DNA from: Candidatus Halarchaeoplasma halalkaliphilum
Lineage (GTDB): Archaea; Thermoplasmatota; Thermoplasmata; Halarchaeoplasmatales; Halarchaeoplasmataceae
Assembly: GCA_007133925.1 (NCBI GenBank)
Contig: SLLU01000069.1
Location: forward strand, 1-35,513
Reading direction: 5' to 3'
DNA length: 35,513 nucleotides
Positions 25,355-33,866 of this stretch are shown one piece after another. A program made the translations under genes and the position numbers. Under the pieces are notes generated by a model. That model was not told the DNA's origin and did no database searches. It saw nothing but the letters and a program-made list of their open reading frames with translations. Each line of letters begins with the position of its first letter. Within the stretch, counting starts at the first letter, position 1.

Positions 25355-26275
25355 ATGGAGACCTTCAAAGAACGTTGCAAGAAGATAATGGAATTCGCAG
25401 ATCAGGAGGAGTTCGACGAGTATGCGGAACAGAATCTCAACAAAAAATTGTATTCGTGGAAAGAAAATTTCCGGGAACCCATCGCCTCGTTGGACTACTT
25501 CGTTAACGGGAAAGAATACTCGTCCCTGATGGAAGCGCTCTATAAGGAAGAAGTACTCTCAAAGATCAAGATCAACTTTTTGAAACCGTCCCTTAGCGGT
25601 AAGTGGAATTTTTCCAAGCCCACACAAAGCATAATGGAAAGGAGTGGAAAAGCACTGTTGAGGACCCTGGATTTCAAACCGGACTCGTTAAATCCCTGGG
25701 CCAATGCAAGACGTATAAAGGAAGAAAAGGTGATGTTAAGAGCATACATCACAGATTTCTACGTTCCCGTATCCATCCAAACCAAATCAAGATTCCACCA
25801 CGCCCAGGAAATACCAAGACAGTTCGACCCCCATCTGAAAAAGATGGCCGGGCTGTGGCGTGATGTGAGAAGGGGGGTTATACCCTTCGAGATATACGTC
25901 TGCGCTTACACCCCCAAAGACCGCTATATATATGTCATCAATGTCATGGGCGACGCACAGATGCCACATCCCCTGCACAAGATCCCCTATCATCACAAAG
26001 TGGACCGTCCGCCTCTGGAGTACATGATATTCGATACAGTTATAGCCCACGTTGAGTTTCCAGAACTGGTAAAAAAGATGTGGTTGTTCATATTCGAATG
26101 CGGCGAGACCACCGTCCCCGATCTGGCCCACAAATTCAACGTGCCTAACCAGATAGCACAGAACAACCTTAACGCACTGGCCTCCAAGAACCTTATATCT
26201 GTGAGGAAGGACATCTACTACAACGTGAATATGGAAGAGGTTAACAAGCGGGCCAGTAAGCTATCCAATATCTAA
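25355..26275 (+). CDS. Uncharacterised protein with C-terminal winged helix
   Basis: I do not recognise the N-terminal 230 residues, which are basic and aromatic and contain ITDFYVPVSIQTKSRFHHAQE and IPFEIYVCAYTPKDRYIYVINVMGD. The C-terminus (about 235-300) looks like a winged helix: LFIFECGETTVPDLAHKFNVPNQIAQNNLNALASKNLI followed by a wing, KDIYYNVN. A DNA-binding or RNA-binding role is plausible. ATG 25355 is chosen; an AT-rich block at 25315-25328 would place the transcript start very close to it, so it may be leaderless. An in-frame TTG at 25325 lies within that block. The stop overlaps the stop of the convergent MBF1 gene. Confidence 0.75.
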   Translation: METFKERCKKIMEFADQEEFDEYAEQNLNKKLYSWKENFREPIASLDYFVNGKEYSSLMEALYKEEVLSKIKINFLKPSLSGKWNFSKPTQSIMERSGKALLRTLDFKPDSLNPWANARRIKEEKVMLRAYITDFYVPVSIQTKSRFHHAQEIPRQFDPHLKKMAGLWRDVRRGVIPFEIYVCAYTPKDRYIYVINVMGDAQMPHPLHKIPYHHKVDRPPLEYMIFDTVIAHVEFPELVKKMWLFIFECGETTVPDLAHKFNVPNQIAQNNLNALASKNLISVRKDIYYNVNMEEVNKRASKLSNI

Positions 26276-26760
26276 TTCGCCTTTGCCTGCTTTATAAGGT
26301 CCCCCAGTGTCAATACGGCCCCGTCGTTTGATGAGTGGGTTGGTGCCTCCTGATATTCGTCCATCAATTCTATGTTAAGAGACGATTCCAGTTTTTTTGT
26401 GAGTTCGTCGCTGGGTCGTAAAGAGCCCTTCTCTAGTTTGGCGATCACGGACTTTTTCTCATTCACACTTTGTGCCAGATCATCCTGGGTTTGTCCCATC
26501 TCCAATCTTGCCTCACGTATCCTGTCGCTGTAATCCAGTGCGAGCACTTTGTCGCCCCTGGACATCCCTCTTGTGCTGCTGTAGGCTTCCCTCTTCTTTT
26601 GGATACGTCGTAAGATCTCATCCTGGGATAGAGAATTCTTACCAGATGCTAAAACTTCTTTTCCGTGGCGGGAACAATCCGAACATACCTGGAGTGTCGA
26701 CCCCTCTATAGAAACTGTACTTGGCTTTCCAACTTTTTTTCCACATAGTTCACAATTCAT
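26272..26760 (-). CDS. Multiprotein bridging factor 1 (MBF1), archaeal type
   Basis: At 162 residues it has the archaeal MBF1 layout: an N-terminal zinc ribbon (CELCGKK and CSDCSRHG), a lysine/arginine-rich linker, and a Cro/C1-type helix-turn-helix at about 80-135 (RIREARLEMGQTQDDLAQSVNEKKSVIAKLEKGSLRPS). Eukaryotic MBF1 bridges TBP and activators; the archaeal protein is associated with the ribosome and translation in some species. A GGGGG ribosome site and a TATA box support ATG 26760. Confidence 0.93.
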   Translation of the reverse strand: MNCELCGKKVGKPSTVSIEGSTLQVCSDCSRHGKEVLASGKNSLSQDEILRRIQKKREAYSSTRGMSRGDKVLALDYSDRIREARLEMGQTQDDLAQSVNEKKSVIAKLEKGSLRPSDELTKKLESSLNIELMDEYQEAPTHSSNDGAVLTLGDLIKQAKAN

Positions 26761-26803
26761 CTAAAATTCCCCCAATCATGTGATAATGGAAAAGTGGTTT
26801 AGG

Positions 26804-26813
26804 GGTTATAAAC
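26804..26813 (-). promoter_or_regulatory. TATA box of the MBF1 gene
   Basis: GTTTATAACC on the minus strand predicts transcription from about 26783 and a leader of roughly 22 bases containing the GGGGG ribosome site. It shares the 173-base gap 26761-26933 with the divergent promoter of the next gene. Confidence 0.55.
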
Positions 26814-26867
26814 ATTTTCTTCCGATTTCAAAAAAAACGTCCGTTTTGCCCCTCATCTTAAAGAAAA

Positions 26868-26876
26868 CTTATATAT
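26868..26876 (+). promoter_or_regulatory. TATA box of the acidic protein gene at 26934
   Basis: CTTATATAT lies about 60 bases before the ATG and predicts a start near 26898. It is a good match to the archaeal TATA element. Confidence 0.55.
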
Positions 26877-26933
26877 CCCCGTTTTCATTACCCTTTAGAT
26901 TAAAGGAGTCTTAAAATTATAAAATGTGGTATC

Positions 26934-27560
26934 ATGGCTTCGAAAAAGAAGGAAAAAACGGAAGCAGTTGATTGGTTCGACGAGCTTGACGAGGAATTGG
27001 AGAAGAAAACCGAAGAGACCTTTAGGGATATGGGTGAACGGGACTCCAAGTTAGCTGACATTAATCAACAGTTCATAAAGGACTTTTGGAGGATCTGGAT
27101 CCGCTTTGAAAAGATAAACGTGCACTTCAGCATGAAACCGGAATACAGCTCCTTTGCGAAGATAAAGGAATTTCCCGAGAACTGGGAGTTCAAGGAAAAC
27201 TTCGATTTTGCCGGGGTACGAACCATCCGACTGATGGATAAAACCCAGGATGAAAATCGGGCCGGAGACACTCTACTCATTGAGTATTACACCGATGAAG
27301 ATTCCTTCAAGGTGGGTATGTTCTTTGAATTCTGCGAAGGGGAGACCTACTACAAATACAGTGGCTGGAAAAGGATATACGCCAGATATATGATCTGGGA
27401 GACCGACTTCCCTCTGAAGAGCAAGGAGTTGGACAAATTCCATGAGTCCTTGAAGGATATCGTAAAGGTATGGTACGAGTCGCACCTGAAAAAGAATAGG
27501 AGTGTCATATTGGACCATATCAACCAGAACTACGACAAGATAGAGGAATATCCTGAATAG
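26934..27560 (+). CDS. Uncharacterised acidic soluble protein
   Basis: I do not recognise this 208-residue protein. It begins with a lysine-rich stretch and a highly charged helix (DELDEELEKKTEETFRDM), then a mixed alpha/beta region with many aromatic residues (FIKDFWRIWIRFEKINVHF, YYKYSGWKRIYARYMIWETDF) and a charged C-terminal helix. There are no membrane helices, cysteine clusters or nucleotide-binding motifs. It has its own TATA box and a T6 tract after the stop (27583-27588), so it is probably a single-gene transcript. Its place between MBF1 and RPA gives only weak context. Confidence 0.75.
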   Translation: MASKKKEKTEAVDWFDELDEELEKKTEETFRDMGERDSKLADINQQFIKDFWRIWIRFEKINVHFSMKPEYSSFAKIKEFPENWEFKENFDFAGVRTIRLMDKTQDENRAGDTLLIEYYTDEDSFKVGMFFEFCEGETYYKYSGWKRIYARYMIWETDFPLKSKELDKFHESLKDIVKVWYESHLKKNRSVILDHINQNYDKIEEYPE

Positions 27561-27607
27561 ATAAACCCCTTCCACTTTCACATTTTTTCTTGGCCCTCCC
27601 GTAAAGT

Positions 27608-27617
27608 GTTAAATACC
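27608..27617 (+). promoter_or_regulatory. TATA box of the rpa pair
   Basis: GTTAAATACC about 50 bases before the RPA start predicts a transcript start near 27640 and a leader of about 25 bases. Confidence 0.45.
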
Positions 27618-27664
27618 TCAAAGGTTTAGCCGGTTATCACATTCGAAAAAAAAAGCGTGATAGA

Positions 27665-28975
27665 ATGAACAAAAACGAAGAACTCGCGCCCCATGTAAAC
27701 GATATAACCCGGGCGCTAAAAGGAAAAGCAAGCGAAGAAGAAGTCGAACGAGAACTCCAGGAGTGGCTGGAAAAATACAGGGTGGACCTGCCTACCGCCA
27801 AAAGATCGGTGGTCAACAAACTCGGAGGGGATCCCCAGGATCTTTACATCCGTACCGAGAAGAAGATCGGCGAGATAACAGGTGCGGAAAAGAACCTTGA
27901 GGTCAAGGTGAGGATCGTGTCCATAACCGAAAAGAACATAGAGGTGGATGGTGAACCCAAGAAGATATATTACGGTATCTTCGGGGATGACACGGGTACC
28001 ATACCCTTCACTCTGTGGGAGCCACTGACCGAGGAACTTGAAAAGGGTGATACAGTACATGTGATCAACGCATATGCCACCACATGGAACGACAAGCCCC
28101 AGATCAACATCGGTTCCCGGGGAAGGATGAAGATGCTCGAGGACGGTGATGTACCGGAATTCAAAAGAACCCCCCAGCGATGCAACATAATGGATGTTCG
28201 CGAGGGTATGAGAGACCTCATAATCACCGGTAGAATACTCTCTCTGGAGAACAAGATCATACAGACTGAAAACGGTGAAAAGGACCTCTGTTCGGGCATA
28301 GTCGCGGACCCCACGGGTAAGATACAGTTCAGCGCATGGCACGATTTTGACCTGAAAGAGGATCAGGTGATCGAGGTTGAGGGCGGATACATACGCTCAT
28401 GGAGAGGTGTACCCCAGCTGAGCTTTGACGAGAACGCCTCGGTGGAAGTCCTTGACGACTCCACTGTGCCCTCCGGAGCGGATCTGGAGGAGGCGGGTAT
28501 GATGACCATATCCCAGCTGGCCCGAAGGGGTGGTGCCGTGGATGCCATCATAGACGCCGTGATGATAGACGTGAAGAGCGGTAGCGGCTTGATATTCAGA
28601 TGCCCCGAGTGCAACCGTGTGGTCCAGAAGAGTGCGTGCAGGATACACGGAAAGGTTGACGGTGAACCGGACCTGCGTGTAAAGGGCATACTGGACGACG
28701 GTACCGGTGCCCTGACTGTCATAATCACCCGGGACGAAACCGAGAAGATACTCGGGTACGATCTGGACAAAGCGATGCAGATCGCCAGGGATCGGATGGA
28801 TCATGGTATAATAAAGGACGAACTCGAAGACCGACTCATAGCCCAGCCCCTGAGGTTGAAGGGAAACGTAACGTGCGACGACTACGGTCTCATGCTCATA
28901 GCAAGCGATGTGCAGGAGAAGAAGATAGACATGGAAAAGGAAGCCCGCAGACTCCTTGATGAGGTGAGGATATGA
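27665..28975 (+). CDS. rpa: Replication protein A (single-strand DNA-binding, three OB folds and zinc finger)
   Basis: At 436 residues it protects single-stranded DNA in replication, recombination and repair. An N-terminal helical part (1-65) is followed by OB-folds at about 75-160, 180-262 and 293-405. Each of the first two shows the D-x-T-G-x-I-x-F pattern (DDTGTIPFTLW and DPTGKIQFSAW). The third contains the RPA zinc finger: C313, C316, C325 and H328. The gene overlaps the next by four bases, so the two proteins are made together. Confidence 0.94.
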   Translation: MNKNEELAPHVNDITRALKGKASEEEVERELQEWLEKYRVDLPTAKRSVVNKLGGDPQDLYIRTEKKIGEITGAEKNLEVKVRIVSITEKNIEVDGEPKKIYYGIFGDDTGTIPFTLWEPLTEELEKGDTVHVINAYATTWNDKPQINIGSRGRMKMLEDGDVPEFKRTPQRCNIMDVREGMRDLIITGRILSLENKIIQTENGEKDLCSGIVADPTGKIQFSAWHDFDLKEDQVIEVEGGYIRSWRGVPQLSFDENASVEVLDDSTVPSGADLEEAGMMTISQLARRGGAVDAIIDAVMIDVKSGSGLIFRCPECNRVVQKSACRIHGKVDGEPDLRVKGILDDGTGALTVIITRDETEKILGYDLDKAMQIARDRMDHGIIKDELEDRLIAQPLRLKGNVTCDDYGLMLIASDVQEKKIDMEKEARRLLDEVRI

Positions 28976-29862
28976 GCATGATACAGAGAGAGGTCGCCTG
29001 GAGACTGTTCGCCGAGGAATTCAACCAGTCAACGCTGGAGATCAGCGGCAGCGAGGCGGAAAGGACCCCGTCCTACGTGGTTACCCCCTTGGGTGCCATG
29101 GTCAACCGGGTGTACATGGTGGGTGTTCTCACGGAAACGGAGAACCTCGGGACCCAGGACGATCCCATGTGGAGAGCCAGGGTTTCTGATCCCACAGGAA
29201 CCTATTTCGTGTCCGCCGGGCAGTACCAGCCCGGCGCGGCCACCGCCATATCATCCCTGGAACCCCCTGCCTTCGTGGCAGTTGTGGGAAAGTCCAGTGT
29301 GTACAGACCTGACGATGAATCCATGTTCACCTCCCTGAGGTGCGAGTGCATCAAGGTGGTATCCGAAGAGCTTCGGGATTACTGGATCCTAGAAGCTGCC
29401 CGTGCCCTTAAAACGAGGCTGGAGGCCATGGAAGAGGCACGCAAGATGGATAACGTGTCCGTGGAAGAACTGACGAAGCTCGGATTCGAATCGGATCTAG
29501 CCAGGGGCGTGGTCAAGGCTGCGGAGCACTATGATTCCATTTCCCTGGACAAGTACTGGTCCATGCTGGAGGATTCCCTGATGTACGTCCTTCCCGAGTA
29601 CGAGAGGAGAACTACCCTGGAGGAATCCACCGATGTTACAGAGGAGGATAACAGCGAACTCGAGGATTTGATACTGGAGATCATAGGTGAGATGGAAGAA
29701 GAGTTGAGTCAGGACGAAGGAGTGGACTACGGAGACCTCATGGTGGAAGTGATGAACCGGGCAAAGATATCCGAAGAGGAGTTCGAAGAGGCCGTGAAGA
29801 ACCTCAGGTCCATCGGTCATCTTTACGAGCCGGACCTCGGTTCCCTTAAAAGAATATACTGA
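28972..29862 (+). CDS. RPA-associated protein (COG3390), OB fold plus winged helix
   Basis: The 296 residues match the archaeal RPA-associated family that is almost always paired with rpa and forms a complex with it. The N-terminal OB-fold spans about 35-130 (TPLGAMVNRVYMVGVLTETEN, RARVSDPTGTYFV). A helical middle part and an acidic linker (about 215-240) follow. The C-terminal segment, GVDYGDLMVEVMNRAKISEEEFEEAVKNLRSIGHLYEP, looks like the winged helix of eukaryotic RPA32. ATG 28972 overlaps the rpa stop; an ATG two codons later is equally possible. Confidence 0.9.
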   Translation: MSMIQREVAWRLFAEEFNQSTLEISGSEAERTPSYVVTPLGAMVNRVYMVGVLTETENLGTQDDPMWRARVSDPTGTYFVSAGQYQPGAATAISSLEPPAFVAVVGKSSVYRPDDESMFTSLRCECIKVVSEELRDYWILEAARALKTRLEAMEEARKMDNVSVEELTKLGFESDLARGVVKAAEHYDSISLDKYWSMLEDSLMYVLPEYERRTTLEESTDVTEEDNSELEDLILEIIGEMEEELSQDEGVDYGDLMVEVMNRAKISEEEFEEAVKNLRSIGHLYEPDLGSLKRIY

Positions 29863-29863
29863 A

Positions 29864-30610
29864 TCAGCCCTTCCCTTCCCGCTGTTTACCGATGGCTTCC
29901 CTCAGTTTCAGCTTCCCTTCCACCACCTGCTGAGCCAGGTCCTTTGAGATGGTGATCTCACCGTCACTCTGTATCCTGCTGCGTCTCTGCATCTCTTTTA
30001 TTTCACCATCTGTAGCCTCTACGTGGTGAGGACCATATGCGATCTCACCCAGGGATATCGCTATCTTCTTGGCGGCCTCTATGTCCGGAGAATCTACATG
30101 ATGGGTGGTGTATTCCTCGTTGACTATCTCTATCCTCAGGGGAAGACCTTTCAACGAATTGAGTGTCCGGTTCCGGTTGGTTTTATCACCGTGGCCCACC
30201 TTTACAACCATGGTATGAAAATCGTATCCCGCCATGTATCTTTCGATCAGATCCCTTACCGTCTCGGGGGACTCCGCGTATGCAGTTTCAAGGACCTTTC
30301 CGTCGCCCAGGAGTACCACTCCCGGTCTGAAACCGGGGTCTATGCCCACCACCATAACATGGTATGACGATTTTCCGGAGAGGGCATTGAGGGCGATCCT
30401 GACACCCATGCGTATGTCCTCATCAATACCAATCACATTATCGTGCTCTATCAACGGTTCCTCCGGAGGGGTGGTGAGGATCACACCCACGTTATCGGGG
30501 ATCCTGTCATGGGGGGAAAGACTGAGGAAGGGGATATCCCTCTGTTTCAGTTCCCTGACGAGGTCATAGTAGAACTCGAAATTGTCCGTGGCGATGGCTA
30601 GTATCTTCAC
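29864..30610 (-). CDS. RuvC/YqgF-like (RNase H fold) predicted nuclease
   Basis: The 248 residues contain a RuvC-like core: MVVGIDPGFRPGVVLLGDGKVLETA at about 86-110 (acidic D91), a middle segment VVKVGHGDKTNRNRTLNSLKGL, and IEIVNEEYTTHH, where the glutamates could be the second acidic position of an RNase H-type site. The first 80 residues form an extra small alpha/beta domain, and the tail is basic. The exact reaction is unknown; a DNA or RNA nuclease role is inference. The start is GTG at 30610. A TATA box 24-31 bases upstream puts the transcript start at the codon itself, so this gene looks leaderless. Confidence 0.75.
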   Translation of the reverse strand: MKILAIATDNFEFYYDLVRELKQRDIPFLSLSPHDRIPDNVGVILTTPPEEPLIEHDNVIGIDEDIRMGVRIALNALSGKSSYHVMVVGIDPGFRPGVVLLGDGKVLETAYAESPETVRDLIERYMAGYDFHTMVVKVGHGDKTNRNRTLNSLKGLPLRIEIVNEEYTTHHVDSPDIEAAKKIAISLGEIAYGPHHVEATDGEIKEMQRRSRIQSDGEITISKDLAQQVVEGKLKLREAIGKQREGKG

Positions 30611-30633
30611 TGTGAAGGGTAATAGTTCATGGG

Positions 30634-30641
30634 GATATATC
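30634..30641 (-). promoter_or_regulatory. TATA box of the RuvC-like gene
   Basis: GATATATC on the minus strand is centred about 27 bases before the GTG start at 30610, the normal spacing from TATA box to transcription start. It therefore supports both the GTG start and leaderless transcription. Confidence 0.6.
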
Positions 30642-30648
30642 TTTTTTG

Positions 30649-30670
30649 AAAAAAAAGAGAGAGAAAGGGT
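30649..30670 (-). terminator. T-rich terminator of the malic enzyme gene
   Basis: On the minus strand, just after the malic enzyme stop, the sequence is a pyrimidine run ending in eight T residues (30649-30656). It sits directly upstream of the TATA box of the next gene. Confidence 0.55.
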
Positions 30671-30674
30671 TTTT

Positions 30675-32033
30675 TTACTCCACGTGGGGAGCGGATCCGA
30701 TCAGTCCGGTTTCCATGAGGGTTTTCGTATGTTTTCTGCTTCTGAGTATAAGGCTCTCGGCCTTTGCCCTGAGTTCCTCCTCGCTGATCTCTATCCTTGC
30801 GATACCCTGTTCTATGGCTTTGAGACCCACACGGACCGCCTGATGGATGTAAACCTCGGTATTGTCCATGGTGGGTACCAGATAATCCTCATGTATGCCC
30901 TGACGTTCGGCAACCTCGGCTATGGCATAAGCCGCTTCTATGTGCATCTCGTCGGTGATGGTCTTGGCCCTGACATCCAGAGTACCCCGGAATATTCCCG
31001 GGAATCCGATGGAATTGTTAACCTGATTCGGGAAATCTGATCTCCCGGTACCCACTATCCTCACACCGGCCTCCTTGGCCTCCCAGGGCCATATCTCCGG
31101 TATGGGATTGGCTTCAGCAAAGAGGATACCGTCGTCGTTCATCTTGGTCAGCCATTCCTTCTTGATGGTGTCTGGTCCGGGTTTTGAGGCCGCTACGACC
31201 ACATCCTTGCCCTCGATTAGGTCGGGGATGCCGCCGTCCGTCTTGGCTTTGTTGGTCTTTTGTGCGAATTCCCACTTGACCGGGGAACGTTCCCTGTCCA
31301 GATCGTCCCTATCTGCATGCAGGAGTCCCCTGGAATCGCACAATGTGAGATTCTTTCCCGGGACACCGGCTTTTAATAAGGTTCGTGCCAAGCACAGATT
31401 GGCAGCCCCGGAACCTATCAGGCCTATCTCCACTTGGTCCAGTTCCTTGTCCACCACCTTCAAGCCGTTTATAATGGCTGCCAGGGTGATGGCTGCGGTG
31501 CCCTGCTGATCATCGTGCCAGACCGGTATGTCCATCTCTTCCCTTAGCCTGTCCAGTATGTAGAAACACTTGGGTTTGGATATGTCCTCCAGGTTGATAC
31601 CTCCGAAGGAGGGGGCTATCCACTTGACGGCCTGGATTATATCATCCGGCTCGTGGGCATCGATGCATATGGGAAATGCATCCACTCCACCCAGGTACTT
31701 GAAGAGCAGACCCTTGCCCTCCATGACAGGCATGCTCGCTTCCGGGCCGATATCTCCCAGCCCGAGAACCCTGCTCCCGTCACTGACCACGGCCACGTTG
31801 TTCCATTTGTTGGTGTGCTCGTAAACCTTCAGGGGGTTTGCGTGTATATCCTGACATGGCTTTGCGACACCTGGGGTGTACCAAACCCCAAAATCATCGA
31901 AGCTACTGACCTGTACCTTAGGGGATATCTCTATCTTGCCTCTGTAAAAGGGATGCCATTTCATGGACTTCCTTGCCGGTAGTTCCGCCTTCTTTATGAG
32001 TTCCTCTTTTGTAAGTTGCTCTTTTTTGCTCAT
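30675..32033 (-). CDS. NAD(P)-dependent malic enzyme (malate decarboxylating)
   Basis: At 452 residues it converts malate to pyruvate and CO2 with reduction of NAD(P). Signature regions are present in order: KVQVSSFDDFGVWYTPGVA, GSRVLGLGDIGPEASMPVMEGK, WHDDQQGTAAITLAAIINGL (metal-binding aspartates), the Rossmann loop GLIGSGAANLCLARTL and ILFAEANPIPEIWP. The length fits the short prokaryotic malic enzymes without the phosphotransacetylase-like tail of MaeB. Which cofactor is used cannot be told. It supplies pyruvate, whose oxidation by a ferredoxin oxidoreductase could feed the hydrogenase encoded in this window. Confidence 0.93.
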   Translation of the reverse strand: MSKKEQLTKEELIKKAELPARKSMKWHPFYRGKIEISPKVQVSSFDDFGVWYTPGVAKPCQDIHANPLKVYEHTNKWNNVAVVSDGSRVLGLGDIGPEASMPVMEGKGLLFKYLGGVDAFPICIDAHEPDDIIQAVKWIAPSFGGINLEDISKPKCFYILDRLREEMDIPVWHDDQQGTAAITLAAIINGLKVVDKELDQVEIGLIGSGAANLCLARTLLKAGVPGKNLTLCDSRGLLHADRDDLDRERSPVKWEFAQKTNKAKTDGGIPDLIEGKDVVVAASKPGPDTIKKEWLTKMNDDGILFAEANPIPEIWPWEAKEAGVRIVGTGRSDFPNQVNNSIGFPGIFRGTLDVRAKTITDEMHIEAAYAIAEVAERQGIHEDYLVPTMDNTEVYIHQAVRVGLKAIEQGIARIEISEEELRAKAESLILRSRKHTKTLMETGLIGSAPHVE

Positions 32034-32066
32034 GGGACTGCCTCTGCGGAGGAAAGAATAAATGGC

Positions 32067-32076
32067 ATATAAATAT
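32067..32076 (-). promoter_or_regulatory. TATA box of the malic enzyme gene
   Basis: ATATTTATAT on the minus strand lies about 38 bases before ATG 32033 and predicts a leader of roughly 12 bases carrying the GAGG-type ribosome site. Confidence 0.5.
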
Positions 32077-32088
32077 GTAATGGGGCTT

Positions 32089-32580
32089 TCACAGCAAATT
32101 CACGATCAATAGGAAGTTTCCTAGTCCCAGGAACACTCCCAGCAATATGGCCATGGCCATGAACATCCATGCCCGTATCTCCTCGCCCAGATGTTCCGCC
32201 CGTACGGCACCCAGAACGAGGCCGAGACCGATGATGACCATCCCTACGTTTATGAACAAAAGGGAGAAGATTATCATGGTTGATGCGTATCTGACCGGTT
32301 CTTCTGACCATTCCGATACAGCGTGCATGGAGAACAGAAGGGAATAGCCGGCGATCAAAAGGAGGAAGCCTATGATCAATATGTTGACATACCCAGTGTA
32401 TCTATCGGCGGTGGCAGATCTTCTGGGTTTTAACTTCTTCTTGCCGGAAGGGGATGCTGACCCGGTGTCCCATTTGAACCTGCGGTTGCATTTATTGCAG
32501 ATTCCTGAGCCATCTTCCAGGAACTCCATATCATCTGAGCCGCACGAACCGCATATGCCTTCCTGGGGTTTCCTCACCAT
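32089..32580 (-). CDS. Zinc-ribbon membrane protein with three TM helices
   Basis: The 163 residues start with a zinc ribbon (CGSCGSDDMEF and CNKCNRRFKW, about residues 10-40), then a basic linker (KKKLKPRRS) and three hydrophobic helices (about 66-86, 98-122, 135-160). Such ribbon-plus-membrane proteins are common and uncharacterised in archaea. A GGTGG ribosome site lies just before the ATG. No partner gene points to a function. Confidence 0.75.
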   Translation of the reverse strand: MVRKPQEGICGSCGSDDMEFLEDGSGICNKCNRRFKWDTGSASPSGKKKLKPRRSATADRYTGYVNILIIGFLLLIAGYSLLFSMHAVSEWSEEPVRYASTMIIFSLLFINVGMVIIGLGLVLGAVRAEHLGEEIRAWMFMAMAILLGVFLGLGNFLLIVNLL

Positions 32581-32627
32581 TGATCCACCTTTTTTATAGC
32601 AACCGGGCGGGGGTCATAAATAAGTTT

Positions 32628-33599
32628 CTATTTTCTCCAGGCGATGTCAACCTCGTCGGTACGATAATTCTGCATGACGGCACTTTTTTCCAAGGGTGTT
32701 TCACAACCTGCCTTGTACATAATATAGCCAGTCCAGGCGATCATGGCTCCGTTGTCCACGCAAAGAGGGCCTGGAGGAGCGTATGCCCTGGCCCCTCTTT
32801 CTGCGGCCATGGTTTCCACCATGCCCCTTAGTCTTTTGTTCCGTGCAACGCCCCCTCCCAGTAAAACCTCGTTCTTGCTCGTATGTGCCAGAGCCCTCTC
32901 AGTGACCTCAGTGAGCATGGCGAAAACCGTTTCCTGCAAGGAGTAACAGAGGTCATCCAGGGGACTTGAAGAATTGAGAGAGGCTGTCAATATACCCGAG
33001 AAGGACACGTCCATCCCCTTGACACTGTAGGGCAGCTCAACGAATCCTTTGGCAAGGCTGGCCCTTCTTTCTATCTCCGGGCCAGCGGGGAAGGGCATGT
33101 GGTTCATCCTTCCGAACTTGTCAAGCATGTTCCCTACCCCTATATCCAGTGTCTCACCGAACACCCGGTACCTCCCCCGTGAAAACGCTATGACCTGGGT
33201 GTTTCCGCCGGAAGCGTAGAGTAGAACAGGGTCCGAGCAATCCGTTGTAAGTCGACCGATCTCTATATGGGCTATGCAGTGGTTCACCCCCACCAGTGGA
33301 ACCTTCAAGGCAAGAGATAATGCCCTGGCGGCGGTGGCCACCGTACGTAGGCAGGGGCCCAGGCCAGGACCCTGGGAAAAGGAGACGAGGGAGATATCCT
33401 CCCGCACTATACCTGCGGTTTCCAGGGCTTCGTTGATAGCGGGGAGCATATTGCTCGCATGGTGGTTGGCTGCCTCTCTTGGATGAATCCCCTCCTTTGG
33501 TTTGTAGCTCTTCATCACATTGGCTAACACGTTACCTTCTTCATCCAGGATACCCACGCCCAGTGTATGCGCGGTTCCCTCTAATCCCAATATATGCAT
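32628..33599 (-). CDS. kae1: Kae1 / TsaD, tRNA threonylcarbamoyladenosine synthase subunit
   Basis: Catalytic subunit of the KEOPS complex, which transfers threonylcarbamoyl to A37 of ANN-decoding tRNAs, including the CAT-anticodon tRNAs in this window. The 323 residues show HPREAANHHA (39-48), SQGPGLGPCLRTV, the iron-binding histidines in NHCIAHIEIG (H107, H111), SGGNTQV and VLLGGGVARN. The frame stops at about the end of the Kae1 domain, so the Bud32 kinase is not fused to it as in Thermoplasma and many methanogens. A TATA-like element at 33622-33630 suggests a leaderless transcript from ATG 33599. Confidence 0.95.
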   Translation of the reverse strand: MHILGLEGTAHTLGVGILDEEGNVLANVMKSYKPKEGIHPREAANHHASNMLPAINEALETAGIVREDISLVSFSQGPGLGPCLRTVATAARALSLALKVPLVGVNHCIAHIEIGRLTTDCSDPVLLYASGGNTQVIAFSRGRYRVFGETLDIGVGNMLDKFGRMNHMPFPAGPEIERRASLAKGFVELPYSVKGMDVSFSGILTASLNSSSPLDDLCYSLQETVFAMLTEVTERALAHTSKNEVLLGGGVARNKRLRGMVETMAAERGARAYAPPGPLCVDNGAMIAWTGYIMYKAGCETPLEKSAVMQNYRTDEVDIAWRK

Positions 33600-33607
33600 A
33601 AAAAAAA
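33600..33607 (-). terminator. T-run after the zinc-ribbon gene
   Basis: Eight T residues on the minus strand directly precede the kae1 ATG. They would end transcripts coming from rnpB and the small zinc-ribbon gene. Confidence 0.45.
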
Positions 33608-33635
33608 GAAAGGGGAAGTGGGTTATACGTTTTTC

Positions 33636-33782
33636 TTACTTGGATTTACCGATGCGATAGACACCAGTACCGCAACCCGGGCACTCGCCCTTGTTGGCAG
33701 GTCTGCCGTTCTTCATGGTGACGGCCTGGGCGTTCTTCATCTCTACCTTTTTCCTACATTTTACACAGTATGCTTCTACCAT
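33636..33782 (-). CDS. Small zinc-ribbon protein (DUF5679-like)
   Basis: A 48-residue protein starting MVEAYCVKCRKK. Two CxxC pairs (C6, C9, and CPGCG near the C-terminus) form a zinc ribbon with the central pattern AVTMKNGRPANKG, which matches a short family widespread in archaea and bacteria. The open frame continues upstream to 33914, but that part overlaps the RNase P RNA gene, so the start at 33782 is preferred. It lies just downstream of rnpB on the same strand. Function unknown; nucleic-acid binding is plausible. Confidence 0.8.
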   Translation of the reverse strand: MVEAYCVKCRKKVEMKNAQAVTMKNGRPANKGECPGCGTGVYRIGKSK

Positions 33783-33866
33783 AATATTCACTGAGGGAGG
33801 TATAGGCGCCATGGATATTAAAGCTTTCCTTAGTTTGTGCCTAAATAGCCTCATATCAAAAGAGTT

